From contig CALALV010000065.1 of NCBI GenBank assembly GCA_937925605.1, positions 1 through 5,617 on the forward strand: DNA of 5,617 nucleotides, in the 5' to 3' direction. The stretch's first letter is position 1. Each line of letters opens with the position of its first letter. The position numbers were made by a program, and so were the translations under genes. Shown here in pieces: positions 1 to 5,617 of the stretch. Under the pieces are notes generated by a model that saw only the letters and a program-made list of their open reading frames with translations, did not search any database and had not been told where the DNA came from. This DNA is from an uncultured Woeseia sp. Lineage in GTDB: Bacteria > Pseudomonadota > Gammaproteobacteria > Steroidobacterales > Woeseiaceae.

Positions 1-878
1 CGCAGGGCCGCCGTCCGGGTGATCGCGGCGGATGCCGCGGCCAGGGCTTCCGGCGCCGGCTCCCCGAGGCCCTTCCAGGCCCCCGCCGGGGACACCCCGT
101 TCGGCTGCCGGGCCCCCACCCCCTCGACCTTGCCGCTGCCGCGCAGCTCCTCGAGAGGCGGCCTGGGGCGGCAATTGACGGTCACGTGGCGCGGGGTCCC
201 CGGGTGGTAACCGGGCGAGCGCCCGGACGGCAGGTCGCGCGCGGCGACCGTCTCCTCGCCGCGCCGGCTCGCGTGGACCAGGACCCGGTCGACGCCGGCG
301 AGCCGCGCGCGCGGTTCGCGCAGCGGACCGGCCGGCAGCAGCCAGCCGTTGCCGAAGCCGCGGGCGCCGTCGACGACCGCGATCTCGTAGTCGCGCCGCA
401 GTCGGTAGTGCTGCAGACCGTCGTCCGCGAGCACGACGTCGACGCCCATGCGCAGCAGCTCGTCGGCGGCCGCGACGCGGTCCGGGTGGACGACGACCGG
501 ACAGCGGCTGCGCGCCGCGAGCAGGATGGGCTCGTCGCCGACGATCGCCGGGTCGCTGCCTGCGTTCGCCTGCACCGGCGTGTCGCCGACGACGCCGCCG
601 TACCCCCGGCTGACGATACCCGGCCGGAAGCCGCGGCGGCGCAGCCGGTCGGCGAGCCAGATCGTCACCGGCGTCTTGCCGGTGCCGCCGACCGTCAGGT
701 TGCCGACCACGACCACGGGCGCGGCGATGCGATAGGAACGTCGCAGGCCGAGCGCGTACAGGCGCCGGCGCAGCGCGACGGCCGCGGCGTACAGCAGTGA
801 CAGCGGCACGAGCGGGAGCCAGGCGTAGCGGCTCCGGTACCACAGGCGCTGCAGGCGGCTGTCAGCGGGCTGCGCCAT
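1..878 (-). CDS. lpxK: Tetraacyldisaccharide 4'-kinase LpxK (3' end off the window, distal part divergent)
   Basis: Phosphorylates the 4' position of the tetraacyldisaccharide-1-phosphate lipid A precursor to give lipid IVA, using ATP at the cytoplasmic face of the inner membrane. The frame stays open from ATG 878 to the left edge (292 codons seen; the family is usually about 320-340). Visible features are an N-terminal membrane-anchoring hydrophobic segment (about residues 19-37), the P-loop GGTGKTP (64-70), SRGYGG (90-95), GDEP (114-117) and the family hallmark DDGLQHYRL (152-160), followed by VVDG and GNGWLLPAGPLREP (177-190) and VHASRRG. These make the identification firm. Beyond about residue 215 the expected AGIG-P-RFF and PDHH motifs are not recognisable; see findings. 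ATG 878 is chosen because ATG 885 is out of frame and stops after seven codons. The gene starts 6 bases after the msbA stop, with no clear Shine-Dalgarno sequence, so it is probably coupled to msbA. Confidence 0.93.
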   Translation of the reverse strand, partial: MAQPADSRLQRLWYRSRYAWLPLVPLSLLYAAAVALRRRLYALGLRRSYRIAAPVVVVGNLTVGGTGKTPVTIWLADRLRRRGFRPGIVSRGYGGVVGDTPVQANAGSDPAIVGDEPILLAARSRCPVVVHPDRVAAADELLRMGVDVVLADDGLQHYRLRRDYEIAVVDGARGFGNGWLLPAGPLREPRARLAGVDRVLVHASRRGEETVAARDLPSGRSPGYHPGTPRHVTVNCRPRPPLEELRGSGKVEGVGARQPNGVSPAGAWKGLGEPAPEALAAASAAITRTAAL

Positions 879-884
879 CGGGCA

Positions 885-2648
885 TCAGCCAGCCGCGGCG
901 TCGTCGCTGAACTGCATGCGGTACAGGGCCGCGTAGTGGCCGCCGCGGGCCAGGAGCTCGGCATGCGTGCCGGATTCGACGACCCGGCCCTCGTCCAGCA
1001 CGATGATCTGGTCCGCGTTCTCGACGGTCGACAGCCGGTGCGCGATGACGAGCGTCGTGCGGTTTTCCATCAGCCGCGTCAGCGCCTCCTGGATGCGTCG
1101 CTCGGATTTCGTGTCGAGTGACGACGTCGCCTCGTCGAGGATCAGCACCGGCGCGTTCTTCAGCAGCGCGCGGCCGATCGCGATGCGCTGTCGCTGGCCG
1201 CCCGACAGCAGCACGCCCCGATCGCCCACGACCGTCTCGAGCCCGTCCGGCATTTCCTGCACGAACTCGAGCACGTGCGCCGCCTCCGCCGCTTCGAGGA
1301 TTTCCGCGCGGCTGCACTGCCGCAGCTGACCGTACGCGAGATTGTTCGCGATCGTGTCGTTGAACAGCACGACTTCCTGGCTGACCAGGCTGATGTTCTC
1401 GCGCAGGTAGTCGAGCGCATAGTCCCGGATGGGGCGTCCGTCGAGCAGTATCTCGCCGGCTGCAACGTCGTGGAATCGCGGCAGCAGCGACACCAGCGTG
1501 GACTTGCCGCTGCCGGAATGGCCGACGATCGCGAGCGTGCGCCCGGCGTCGACTTTCAGCGACAGGTCGCGGATCACGGGCGCATCCTCGCTGCCGTAGG
1601 AAAAACTGACCTTGCGGAATTCGACCTCGCCCCGGACGCGCTCGCCACGGTAGGTGCCCGAGTCCACTTCGTCGGGCTCGTCGATGACGCGGAACACGCT
1701 GTCGCCCGCCGCGATGCCGCGCTGCAGCGTGGCGTTGACGTTCGTGATGCGCCTGAGCGGCTGCATCATCAGCATCAGCGCCCCGAAGAAGGCCATGAAG
1801 CTGCCCGGGCTCAGGTTGTTGTTGACCGACTCGATGCCGGCGAAGTAGACGACGCCCGCGATGCCGATACCGAACACGACCTGGGTGACGGCAACGCCGA
1901 GCGAGCGGACGCGGATCAGCTTCATGTTCTGGCGGCGGTTGCCCTCGTCGAACTCGACGAGCCTCTGCATTTCGTAGGACTGGCCGCCGAAAATCTTGAC
2001 GATCCGGTTGCCGGAGATGACCTCCTCGGTCACCTGGGTCACCTCGCCGACGGAGTCCTGGATGCGGTTGCTGTAGCGGCGGAAGGCGGTGCCGAGCGCA
2101 CGGATCAGGAGCGCGACAACCGGCAGCACGACCGCGACCATCAGGAACAGCCGCGCGCTCTGGTAGAGCATCAGGCCGATGGCGGCGAGCACGGTCAGCA
2201 GGTCGCGGATCAGGATCGTGACGACGGTCGTGACCGACTCCGCGACCATCTCGACGTTGTAGGTCATGCGCGACAGCAGCGGGCCGCTCGACTGTTTCTC
2301 GAAGAACTGCGCCGGCAGCGTCAGGTATTTGCGGAACAGGTCGCGGCGCAGCGAGCTGATGACCGCGCGCCCGATCCAGCCGAGCGAGGCCTCGGTACCG
2401 AAACCGGCGATGCCGCGCAAGACGAACACGACGACGAAGGCCAGCGGCAGCCAGCGCGCAGTCTCGAGGTTCTTCGCGACCAGCGCCTCGTCCATCAGCG
2501 GCTCGACCAGCGCGACCATGGTCATCTCGATGATCGCCGTCGCGGCCATCGCGACGACCGCGACGATGCCGATGGCACGGTGCGGCAGCACGTAGCGCCA
2601 CAGCCTGCTCCAGACGCTAGCGATACGCGGATCGAGCCCGGTGCTCAC
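885..2648 (-). CDS. msbA: Lipid A export ATP-binding/permease protein MsbA
   Basis: Homodimeric inner-membrane ABC exporter that flips core-lipid A from the cytoplasmic to the periplasmic leaflet. At 587 residues it matches the usual length (about 580) of a fused half-transporter. The N-terminal half (about 20-310) is the six-helix exporter domain, with hydrophobic stretches near 24-50, 67-82, 140-183 and 253-295. The nucleotide-binding domain is complete: A-loop Tyr351, Walker A GHSGSGKST (376-384), Q-loop Gln424, signature LSGGQ (481-485), Walker B VLILDE (501-506), D-loop SSLD (509-512) and H-loop His537. No key residue is missing. The start is GTG at 2648, overlapping the exbD stop as GTGA and lacking an obvious ribosome binding site, which fits translational coupling. 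Other ABC exporters have a similar layout, but the full-length similarity and the lpxK directly downstream favour MsbA strongly. Confidence 0.96.
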   Translation of the reverse strand: MSTGLDPRIASVWSRLWRYVLPHRAIGIVAVVAMAATAIIEMTMVALVEPLMDEALVAKNLETARWLPLAFVVVFVLRGIAGFGTEASLGWIGRAVISSLRRDLFRKYLTLPAQFFEKQSSGPLLSRMTYNVEMVAESVTTVVTILIRDLLTVLAAIGLMLYQSARLFLMVAVVLPVVALLIRALGTAFRRYSNRIQDSVGEVTQVTEEVISGNRIVKIFGGQSYEMQRLVEFDEGNRRQNMKLIRVRSLGVAVTQVVFGIGIAGVVYFAGIESVNNNLSPGSFMAFFGALMLMMQPLRRITNVNATLQRGIAAGDSVFRVIDEPDEVDSGTYRGERVRGEVEFRKVSFSYGSEDAPVIRDLSLKVDAGRTLAIVGHSGSGKSTLVSLLPRFHDVAAGEILLDGRPIRDYALDYLRENISLVSQEVVLFNDTIANNLAYGQLRQCSRAEILEAAEAAHVLEFVQEMPDGLETVVGDRGVLLSGGQRQRIAIGRALLKNAPVLILDEATSSLDTKSERRIQEALTRLMENRTTLVIAHRLSTVENADQIIVLDEGRVVESGTHAELLARGGHYAALYRMQFSDDAAAG

Positions 2649-3073
2649 GGCGATTCGGAGGGGTCGTTGAGCGTGGCGATGCTGATGCGGGTGAAGCCGA
2701 GCCGCCCCGCGACGTCCATCGCGGTGACGACGTGCTGGTGGCGCGCGTTGGCGTCGGCGCTGATGGTCAGCGGCAGCGAGGTATCGCCGGCCGACAGTTT
2801 CTCCAGCGCGTTACGGATGGTCTCCGGGCGGTTGTTGACGAGCTCGCGCCCGTTGACGAGGTAGGTGCCCTGCTCCGTGATCATGATCTCGAGCTGTTCG
2901 GGCTTTTCCTCCACGACCGCGCTGGACTCGGCCTGCGGCAGCCGGATCGATATCTGCGACTGCTTGACGAAGCTGGTCGAGACCATGAAGAAGATCAGCA
3001 GCAACAGCACGACGTCGATCAGCGAGGTCAGGTTGACCTCCGGTTCCGCGCGCGGCCGGATGCGCAGGTTCAT
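2645..3073 (-). CDS. exbD: ExbD/TolR-family biopolymer transport protein
   Basis: Membrane-anchored partner of an ExbB/TolQ-type proton channel; the pair turns proton flow into mechanical work on the envelope. The 142-residue protein has the usual family size and architecture: a short cytoplasmic N-terminus (MNLRIRPRAEPEVNL), one transmembrane helix at about 17-37 with the hallmark NLTSLIDVVLLLLIFFMVS and the proton-carrying Asp20, then a periplasmic domain (about 42-142) including ISADANARHQHVV and a G-F-RISIAT ending. ATG 3073 is chosen because the family N-terminus begins there and it overlaps the exbB stop as ATGA; a purine-rich GAAGAAGG lies just upstream. The frame is open further upstream, but that part translates as arginine/proline-rich shadow of exbB. 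It could equally be called TolR-like. The msbA/lpxK neighbourhood points to the envelope-linked ExbD paralogue known in this locus of gammaproteobacteria rather than the tonB- or pal-linked copies. Confidence 0.92.
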   Translation of the reverse strand: MNLRIRPRAEPEVNLTSLIDVVLLLLIFFMVSTSFVKQSQISIRLPQAESSAVVEEKPEQLEIMITEQGTYLVNGRELVNNRPETIRNALEKLSAGDTSLPLTISADANARHQHVVTAMDVAGRLGFTRISIATLNDPSESP

Positions 3074-3714
3074 GAGGCCTTCTTCGCCCGGCCCGGCTTC
3101 CTGTTGTAGGCCTGGCGGCGGTGCAGCGCCTCGACGAGCTTGATCGCCTCCTTCTCCATGTCGACGACCAGCGTGTCCACGCGGTTGCGGTAGTAGCGGT
3201 AGCCGATCAGCGCCGGGATCGCGACGGTCAGCCCGGCCGCGGTCGTGATCAGCGCCTCGGCGATGCCGCCGGCCAGCACCGTCGGGTTGCCGACGCCGTG
3301 GGTCGTGATGGCGGTGAACACCTTGACCATGCCGATCACGGTACCGAGCAGCCCCAGCAGCGGCGAGATGGCCGCGACGGTGCCGAGCGTGTCGAGGTAG
3401 CGTTCGAGTTCGTGCACGACGTGGCGGCCCGTGTCCTCGATCGAGTCCTTCATGATCGAGCGGTCGCGGTCGCGATTGACGAGGCCGGCGGCGAGAATCT
3501 GGCCCAGCGGCGAGCCCTGGTGCAGCGTCTGGATCTGCTTGTGTTAGAGCCGGTCCTCCTTGACCCAGCCCCATACCTTGCTGGTGAGGTCCTCGGGCAG
3601 CACGCGCTTTTGCTGCAGCGTCCAGAAGCGCTCGAGAATGATGCCCATGGCGATGATGGCGCAGAGGATGATCGGCGCCATCAGCCAGCCGCCGGCTTTT
3701 ACGATTTCGACCAT
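3070..3714 (-). pseudogene. exbB: ExbB/TolQ/MotA-family proton channel protein, interrupted by an in-frame TAA at codon 57
   Basis: Proton-channel subunit that would assemble around ExbD in the inner membrane. Read through its stop, the frame spans 215 codons (about 214 residues), normal for the family. It begins MVEIVKAGGWLMAPIILCAI, with a first transmembrane helix at about 8-28. The soluble part follows, with GSPLGQILAAGL, then the MotA/TolQ/ExbB domain: ETGRHVVHELERYL-like segment, second helix around 111-132 (ISPLLGLLGTVIGMVKVF), GVGNPTVLAGGIAEALITTAAG, and third helix around 153-173. ATG 3714 is the only sensible start, since an in-frame TAA lies just upstream at 3727-3729. The TAA at 3544-3546 falls between WVKEDRL and HKQIQTL, with family sequence in the same frame on both sides. 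Translation would give either a 56-residue fragment or, by reinitiation at ATG 3453, a 127-residue protein without helix 1. A sequencing error is a serious alternative. The end overlaps exbD by ATGA. Confidence 0.85.
3544..3546 (-). other. Premature in-frame TAA codon inside exbB
   Basis: Counting from ATG 3714, this TAA is codon 57. The upstream frame ends WGWVKEDRL and the downstream frame resumes HKQIQTLHQGSPLGQ without any shift, so a single base substitution (from a CAA, GAA or AAA codon, for example) explains it and no indel is needed. No ATG, GTG or TTG codon occurs in frame between the stop and ATG 3453, and that ATG has no Shine-Dalgarno-like sequence. Confidence 0.9.
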
Positions 3715-3794
3715 GGAATGAGACGGTTACGCGAAAAACCGGAATATACAGCCTGAGGGGACAAAATTCTCCCGCGCGCCGCACGCCCTGCCGC
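3715..3794 (-). promoter_or_regulatory. comEC-exbB intergenic region with a candidate promoter for the exbB-exbD-msbA-lpxK operon
   Basis: This 80-base gap is the only non-coding stretch in the window. Its middle (about 3731-3768) is clearly AT-richer than the surrounding GC-rich DNA. On the minus strand it holds TATATT (3748-3743), one mismatch from the sigma70 -10 consensus, and placed so that a transcript would start near 3736, about 22 bases before ATG 3714. The matching -35 position has only a poor hexamer (GAGAAT at 17-base spacing), so the call is tentative. No purine-rich ribosome binding site is visible before ATG 3714 (the sequence is CCGTCTCATTCC). No stem-loop followed by a T run is seen after comEC, so read-through from comEC is also possible. 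Confidence 0.35.
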
Positions 3795-5617
3795 CTAGTC
3801 GTGCCAGTAGCGCCGCGCGTCGTGACGGAACGCGTCGCTCGCCGGCAGGTCGCCCGCCGGACAGACGCGCTGCCTGATCGCGCCCGCAGCGGCGGTGACG
3901 AGCACTTCTGCACCCGCCTCGCGCCAGCGCGCCGCGACGTCGCGGCGCGGGAAGCCCCAGCGGTTCGCGTACCCCGCGGAGACCACGGCGACGGCGGGCC
4001 GGGTCGCGGCAACGAATGCGGCGCTGGATGACGTCCGGCTGCCGTGGTGCGGCACGCCGACGATCGCGACGGAGCGCAAGCGTTCGGCCGCGACCAGCCG
4101 CCTTTCGACCGCGGCGCCGATGTCGCCGCTCAGCAACGCGCGCCGGTGGCCCGCCGCTATTTCGAGCACGCAGCTCGCGTCGTTGCCCGCGACCGGTTCA
4201 CCGCCCGGGTGCAGGAAGCGGAAGCCGACGCCGTCCCACTGCCAGGCCAGCCCGGCACGGCAGGCTCCGGCTCCCGGAACCCCCGGCAACGGCTCGCCGG
4301 CCAGCACGGAACGCACGTCTAGCCGCTCGAGGAGAACGCCGACGCCGCCGGCGTGGTCGGTGTCGCCGTGGCTGACGACCAGCCGGTCGATGCGGCGGAT
4401 GCCCTGTGACGCGAGGAACGGCAGCACGACCCGCTCCGCGCTGCTGCCGCCCGGCCACGCGGGCCCGGTGTCGTAGACGAGGACGTGCCGGGCGCTGCGC
4501 ACGACCTGCGCGAGCCCCTGGCCGACGTCCAGCGTGTGCAGGTCGAAGCAGCCCGGCGGCGGGGCGGCCGGCCGGAACGCGAGGGCGGCGCCCCAGGCGA
4601 GGACGGCGAGCCTGCGCCCCGGCCAGCCGGGCGGCAGCAGGACCCAGGCGAGCGGCAGCAGGAAGACGAACTGCGCAAGCCCGGTTGGCCGGGCCAGCGC
4701 AAAGCCCGCGGCGGGCCACTCGGACAGCGCGCGGATGATGCTCGTGACGAGGCGCAGGCTCAGCCAGGCGAGCCGCAACAGCGCGTCGCCGGCGGCGACG
4801 GCCGGTCCGTCGAGCGCCAGCCCGGCGAGCGCCGCCGGCACCGTCACGAGGCCGAACAGCGGCAGCACGAGCAGGTTCGCGAGCGGCGCGACGACGGAGC
4901 TGCGGGCAAACTCGACCGCGGTCAACGGAAACAGCCCGAACAGCAGCGCGAGCTGCAGCCGGCCGAGATCGCGTAGCGGCGTCGCAGCCCGCGCCATGCG
5001 ACCCGCCGGGCGCGACGGCGCCCGGCTCACCGCGACGAGCAGCACCGCGACGGCACCGAAGGACAGGCGAAAGCCCGGTGCCAGCAGCGCGAGCGGGTCG
5101 GCGGCGACCAGCAGCGCTGCAACGCCTGCCAGCACAGCGAACGGGTTGCGCCGCCGCCGGGCGACGAGGCACAGCACGGCGATCGTCGCCATCAGCGCCG
5201 CGCGCCGCGCCGGCACCTGGAATCCGCTAAGCACCGCGTAGGCGACGATCACCGGCAGCGACGCGAGCAGCGCCGCGTCACGCAGGTTGCCGCGGCGCGG
5301 CAGCGTCGCGAACAGCAGCCACGCGGCAAGGGCGGCGCCGCTCGCCGCCAGCCCGACGTGCAGGCCGGAGATCGCGACGAGATGGCTGGTGCCGGTCCGC
5401 GCGTAACGCTCCCAGTCCGGCGGCGCGAGTTCGTGACGAGCGCCCAGCGCGATCGCGGCCAGCACCGCGCGCGCCTCGCCGGCCGGCAGCAGTCGCTCGA
5501 TCCGGGCGAGCGCGTGGCGCCGCAGGCGCGCGACCGCCGTCGCCGGGCGCGCATCGAGCCGCAGCGCGGCCAGCACGTAACCGGTCGCCCCTACCCGTTC
5601 GCGATGCAGCCAGCCGG
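3795..5617 (-). CDS. comEC: DNA internalization-related competence protein ComEC/Rec2 (5' end off the window)
   Basis: Inner-membrane channel carrying single-stranded DNA into the cytoplasm during natural transformation. About 606 residues are visible; the full family length is roughly 730-800, so the N-terminal part with the first helices and OB-like domain is missing. The frame is open to the right edge and reads WLHRERVGATGYV before the GTG at 5576, so that GTG is not the true start. Numbering from that GTG, the Competence domain runs from about 30 to 320 and contains the hallmark GTSHLVAISGLHVGL (62-76), LSGFQVPARRA (116-126), several hydrophobic helices, and PLANLLVLPLFG (231-242). A metallo-beta-lactamase-like domain follows: DVGQG (350-354), HGDTDH (403-408, positions 4353-4370), LLSGDIG (481-487) and VPHHGS (508-513). 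All expected metal-motif residues are present. It ends at TAG 3795-3797. ComEC is also retained in bacteria not known to be transformable. Confidence 0.96.
   Translation of the reverse strand, partial: GWLHRERVGATGYVLAALRLDARPATAVARLRRHALARIERLLPAGEARAVLAAIALGARHELAPPDWERYARTGTSHLVAISGLHVGLAASGAALAAWLLFATLPRRGNLRDAALLASLPVIVAYAVLSGFQVPARRAALMATIAVLCLVARRRRNPFAVLAGVAALLVAADPLALLAPGFRLSFGAVAVLLVAVSRAPSRPAGRMARAATPLRDLGRLQLALLFGLFPLTAVEFARSSVVAPLANLLVLPLFGLVTVPAALAGLALDGPAVAAGDALLRLAWLSLRLVTSIIRALSEWPAAGFALARPTGLAQFVFLLPLAWVLLPPGWPGRRLAVLAWGAALAFRPAAPPPGCFDLHTLDVGQGLAQVVRSARHVLVYDTGPAWPGGSSAERVVLPFLASQGIRRIDRLVVSHGDTDHAGGVGVLLERLDVRSVLAGEPLPGVPGAGACRAGLAWQWDGVGFRFLHPGGEPVAGNDASCVLEIAAGHRRALLSGDIGAAVERRLVAAERLRSVAIVGVPHHGSRTSSSAAFVAATRPAVAVVSAGYANRWGFPRRDVAARWREAGAEVLVTAAAGAIRQRVCPAGDLPASDAFRHDARRYWHD

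Noticed and set aside
186..800. A 204-codon plus-strand frame opposite lpxK
   Set aside because: It is a low-complexity Arg/Asp/Ala/Val-rich shadow. The minus strand carries the lpxK P-loop and DDGLQH motifs over the same bases.
862..2601. A 579-codon minus-strand frame inside msbA
   Set aside because: It is the shifted frame of msbA, with an Arg/Gly/Ala/Pro-rich low-complexity product. The overlapping frame encodes a complete ABC exporter with every motif in order.
1275..2864. A 529-codon open frame on the plus strand, antisense to msbA and the end of exbD
   Set aside because: It mirrors the real genes on the opposite strand. Its product is rich in Asp, Arg, His, Gln and Ala with no recognisable domain, as expected for the reverse complement of GC-rich coding DNA.
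3454..3714. A frameshift or unrelated small gene as the explanation for the short ExbB frame
   Set aside because: Family sequence is in the same frame before and after the TAA, so a single substitution suffices and no shift or separate gene is needed.
3765..3800. Possible intrinsic terminator after comEC
   Set aside because: The area is GC-rich, but I could not form a good stem-loop followed by a T run on the minus strand.
3074..4012. Upstream extension of the exbD frame through exbB into comEC, which could suggest a fused 455-residue protein
   Set aside because: The extension is Arg/Pro/His-rich with no domain. The ExbD family N-terminus starts at ATG 3073, which has the typical ATGA overlap with exbB.
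3895..4476. Plus-strand frames opposite the ComEC metallo-beta-lactamase-like domain
   Set aside because: They have no motif or plausible composition, while the minus strand carries HGDTDH, LLSGDIG and VPHHGS.

Overview
The window is a very GC-rich stretch of what is most likely a gammaproteobacterial chromosome (Pseudomonas/Xanthomonas-like or a purple-sulfur/Chromatiales-like lineage, possibly a metagenome assembly). The basis is the gene order and the protein motifs; no species can be named. All recognisable genes lie on the minus strand, so the map reads right to left: comEC (5' end off the right edge), exbB-like, exbD-like, msbA, lpxK (3' end off the left edge). This order is familiar from gammaproteobacteria.

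Layout. Positions 5617-3795 encode most of ComEC, the inner-membrane DNA-uptake channel with a C-terminal metallo-beta-lactamase-like domain. An 80-base gap (3794-3715), locally AT-rich and with a candidate -10 box, separates it from a tightly packed operon. That operon is exbB (3714-3070), exbD (3073-2645), msbA (2648-885) and lpxK (878 to beyond 1). ExbB/ExbD and ExbD/MsbA overlap by 4 bases (ATGA and GTGA), and MsbA/LpxK are 6 bases apart, so translation is probably coupled.

Biology. MsbA flips lipid A-core across the inner membrane, and LpxK is the lipid A 4'-kinase that acts just before Kdo addition. Together they are the lipopolysaccharide core of the operon. The ExbB/ExbD pair is a proton-driven motor of the TolQR/ExbBD/MotAB superfamily. 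Its link to lipid A export here is a conserved neighbourhood, not a demonstrated function.

Two anomalies stand out. First, exbB carries a single in-frame TAA at codon 57, with good family sequence in the same frame on both sides. This is a nonsense mutation or a one-base sequence error. Second, the last roughly 75 codons of lpxK in the window (about positions 1-230) stop matching the family although the frame stays open, which suggests base errors near a contig end or real decay. I found no RNA genes, mobile elements, CRISPR arrays or clear intrinsic terminators, and no convincing new system.
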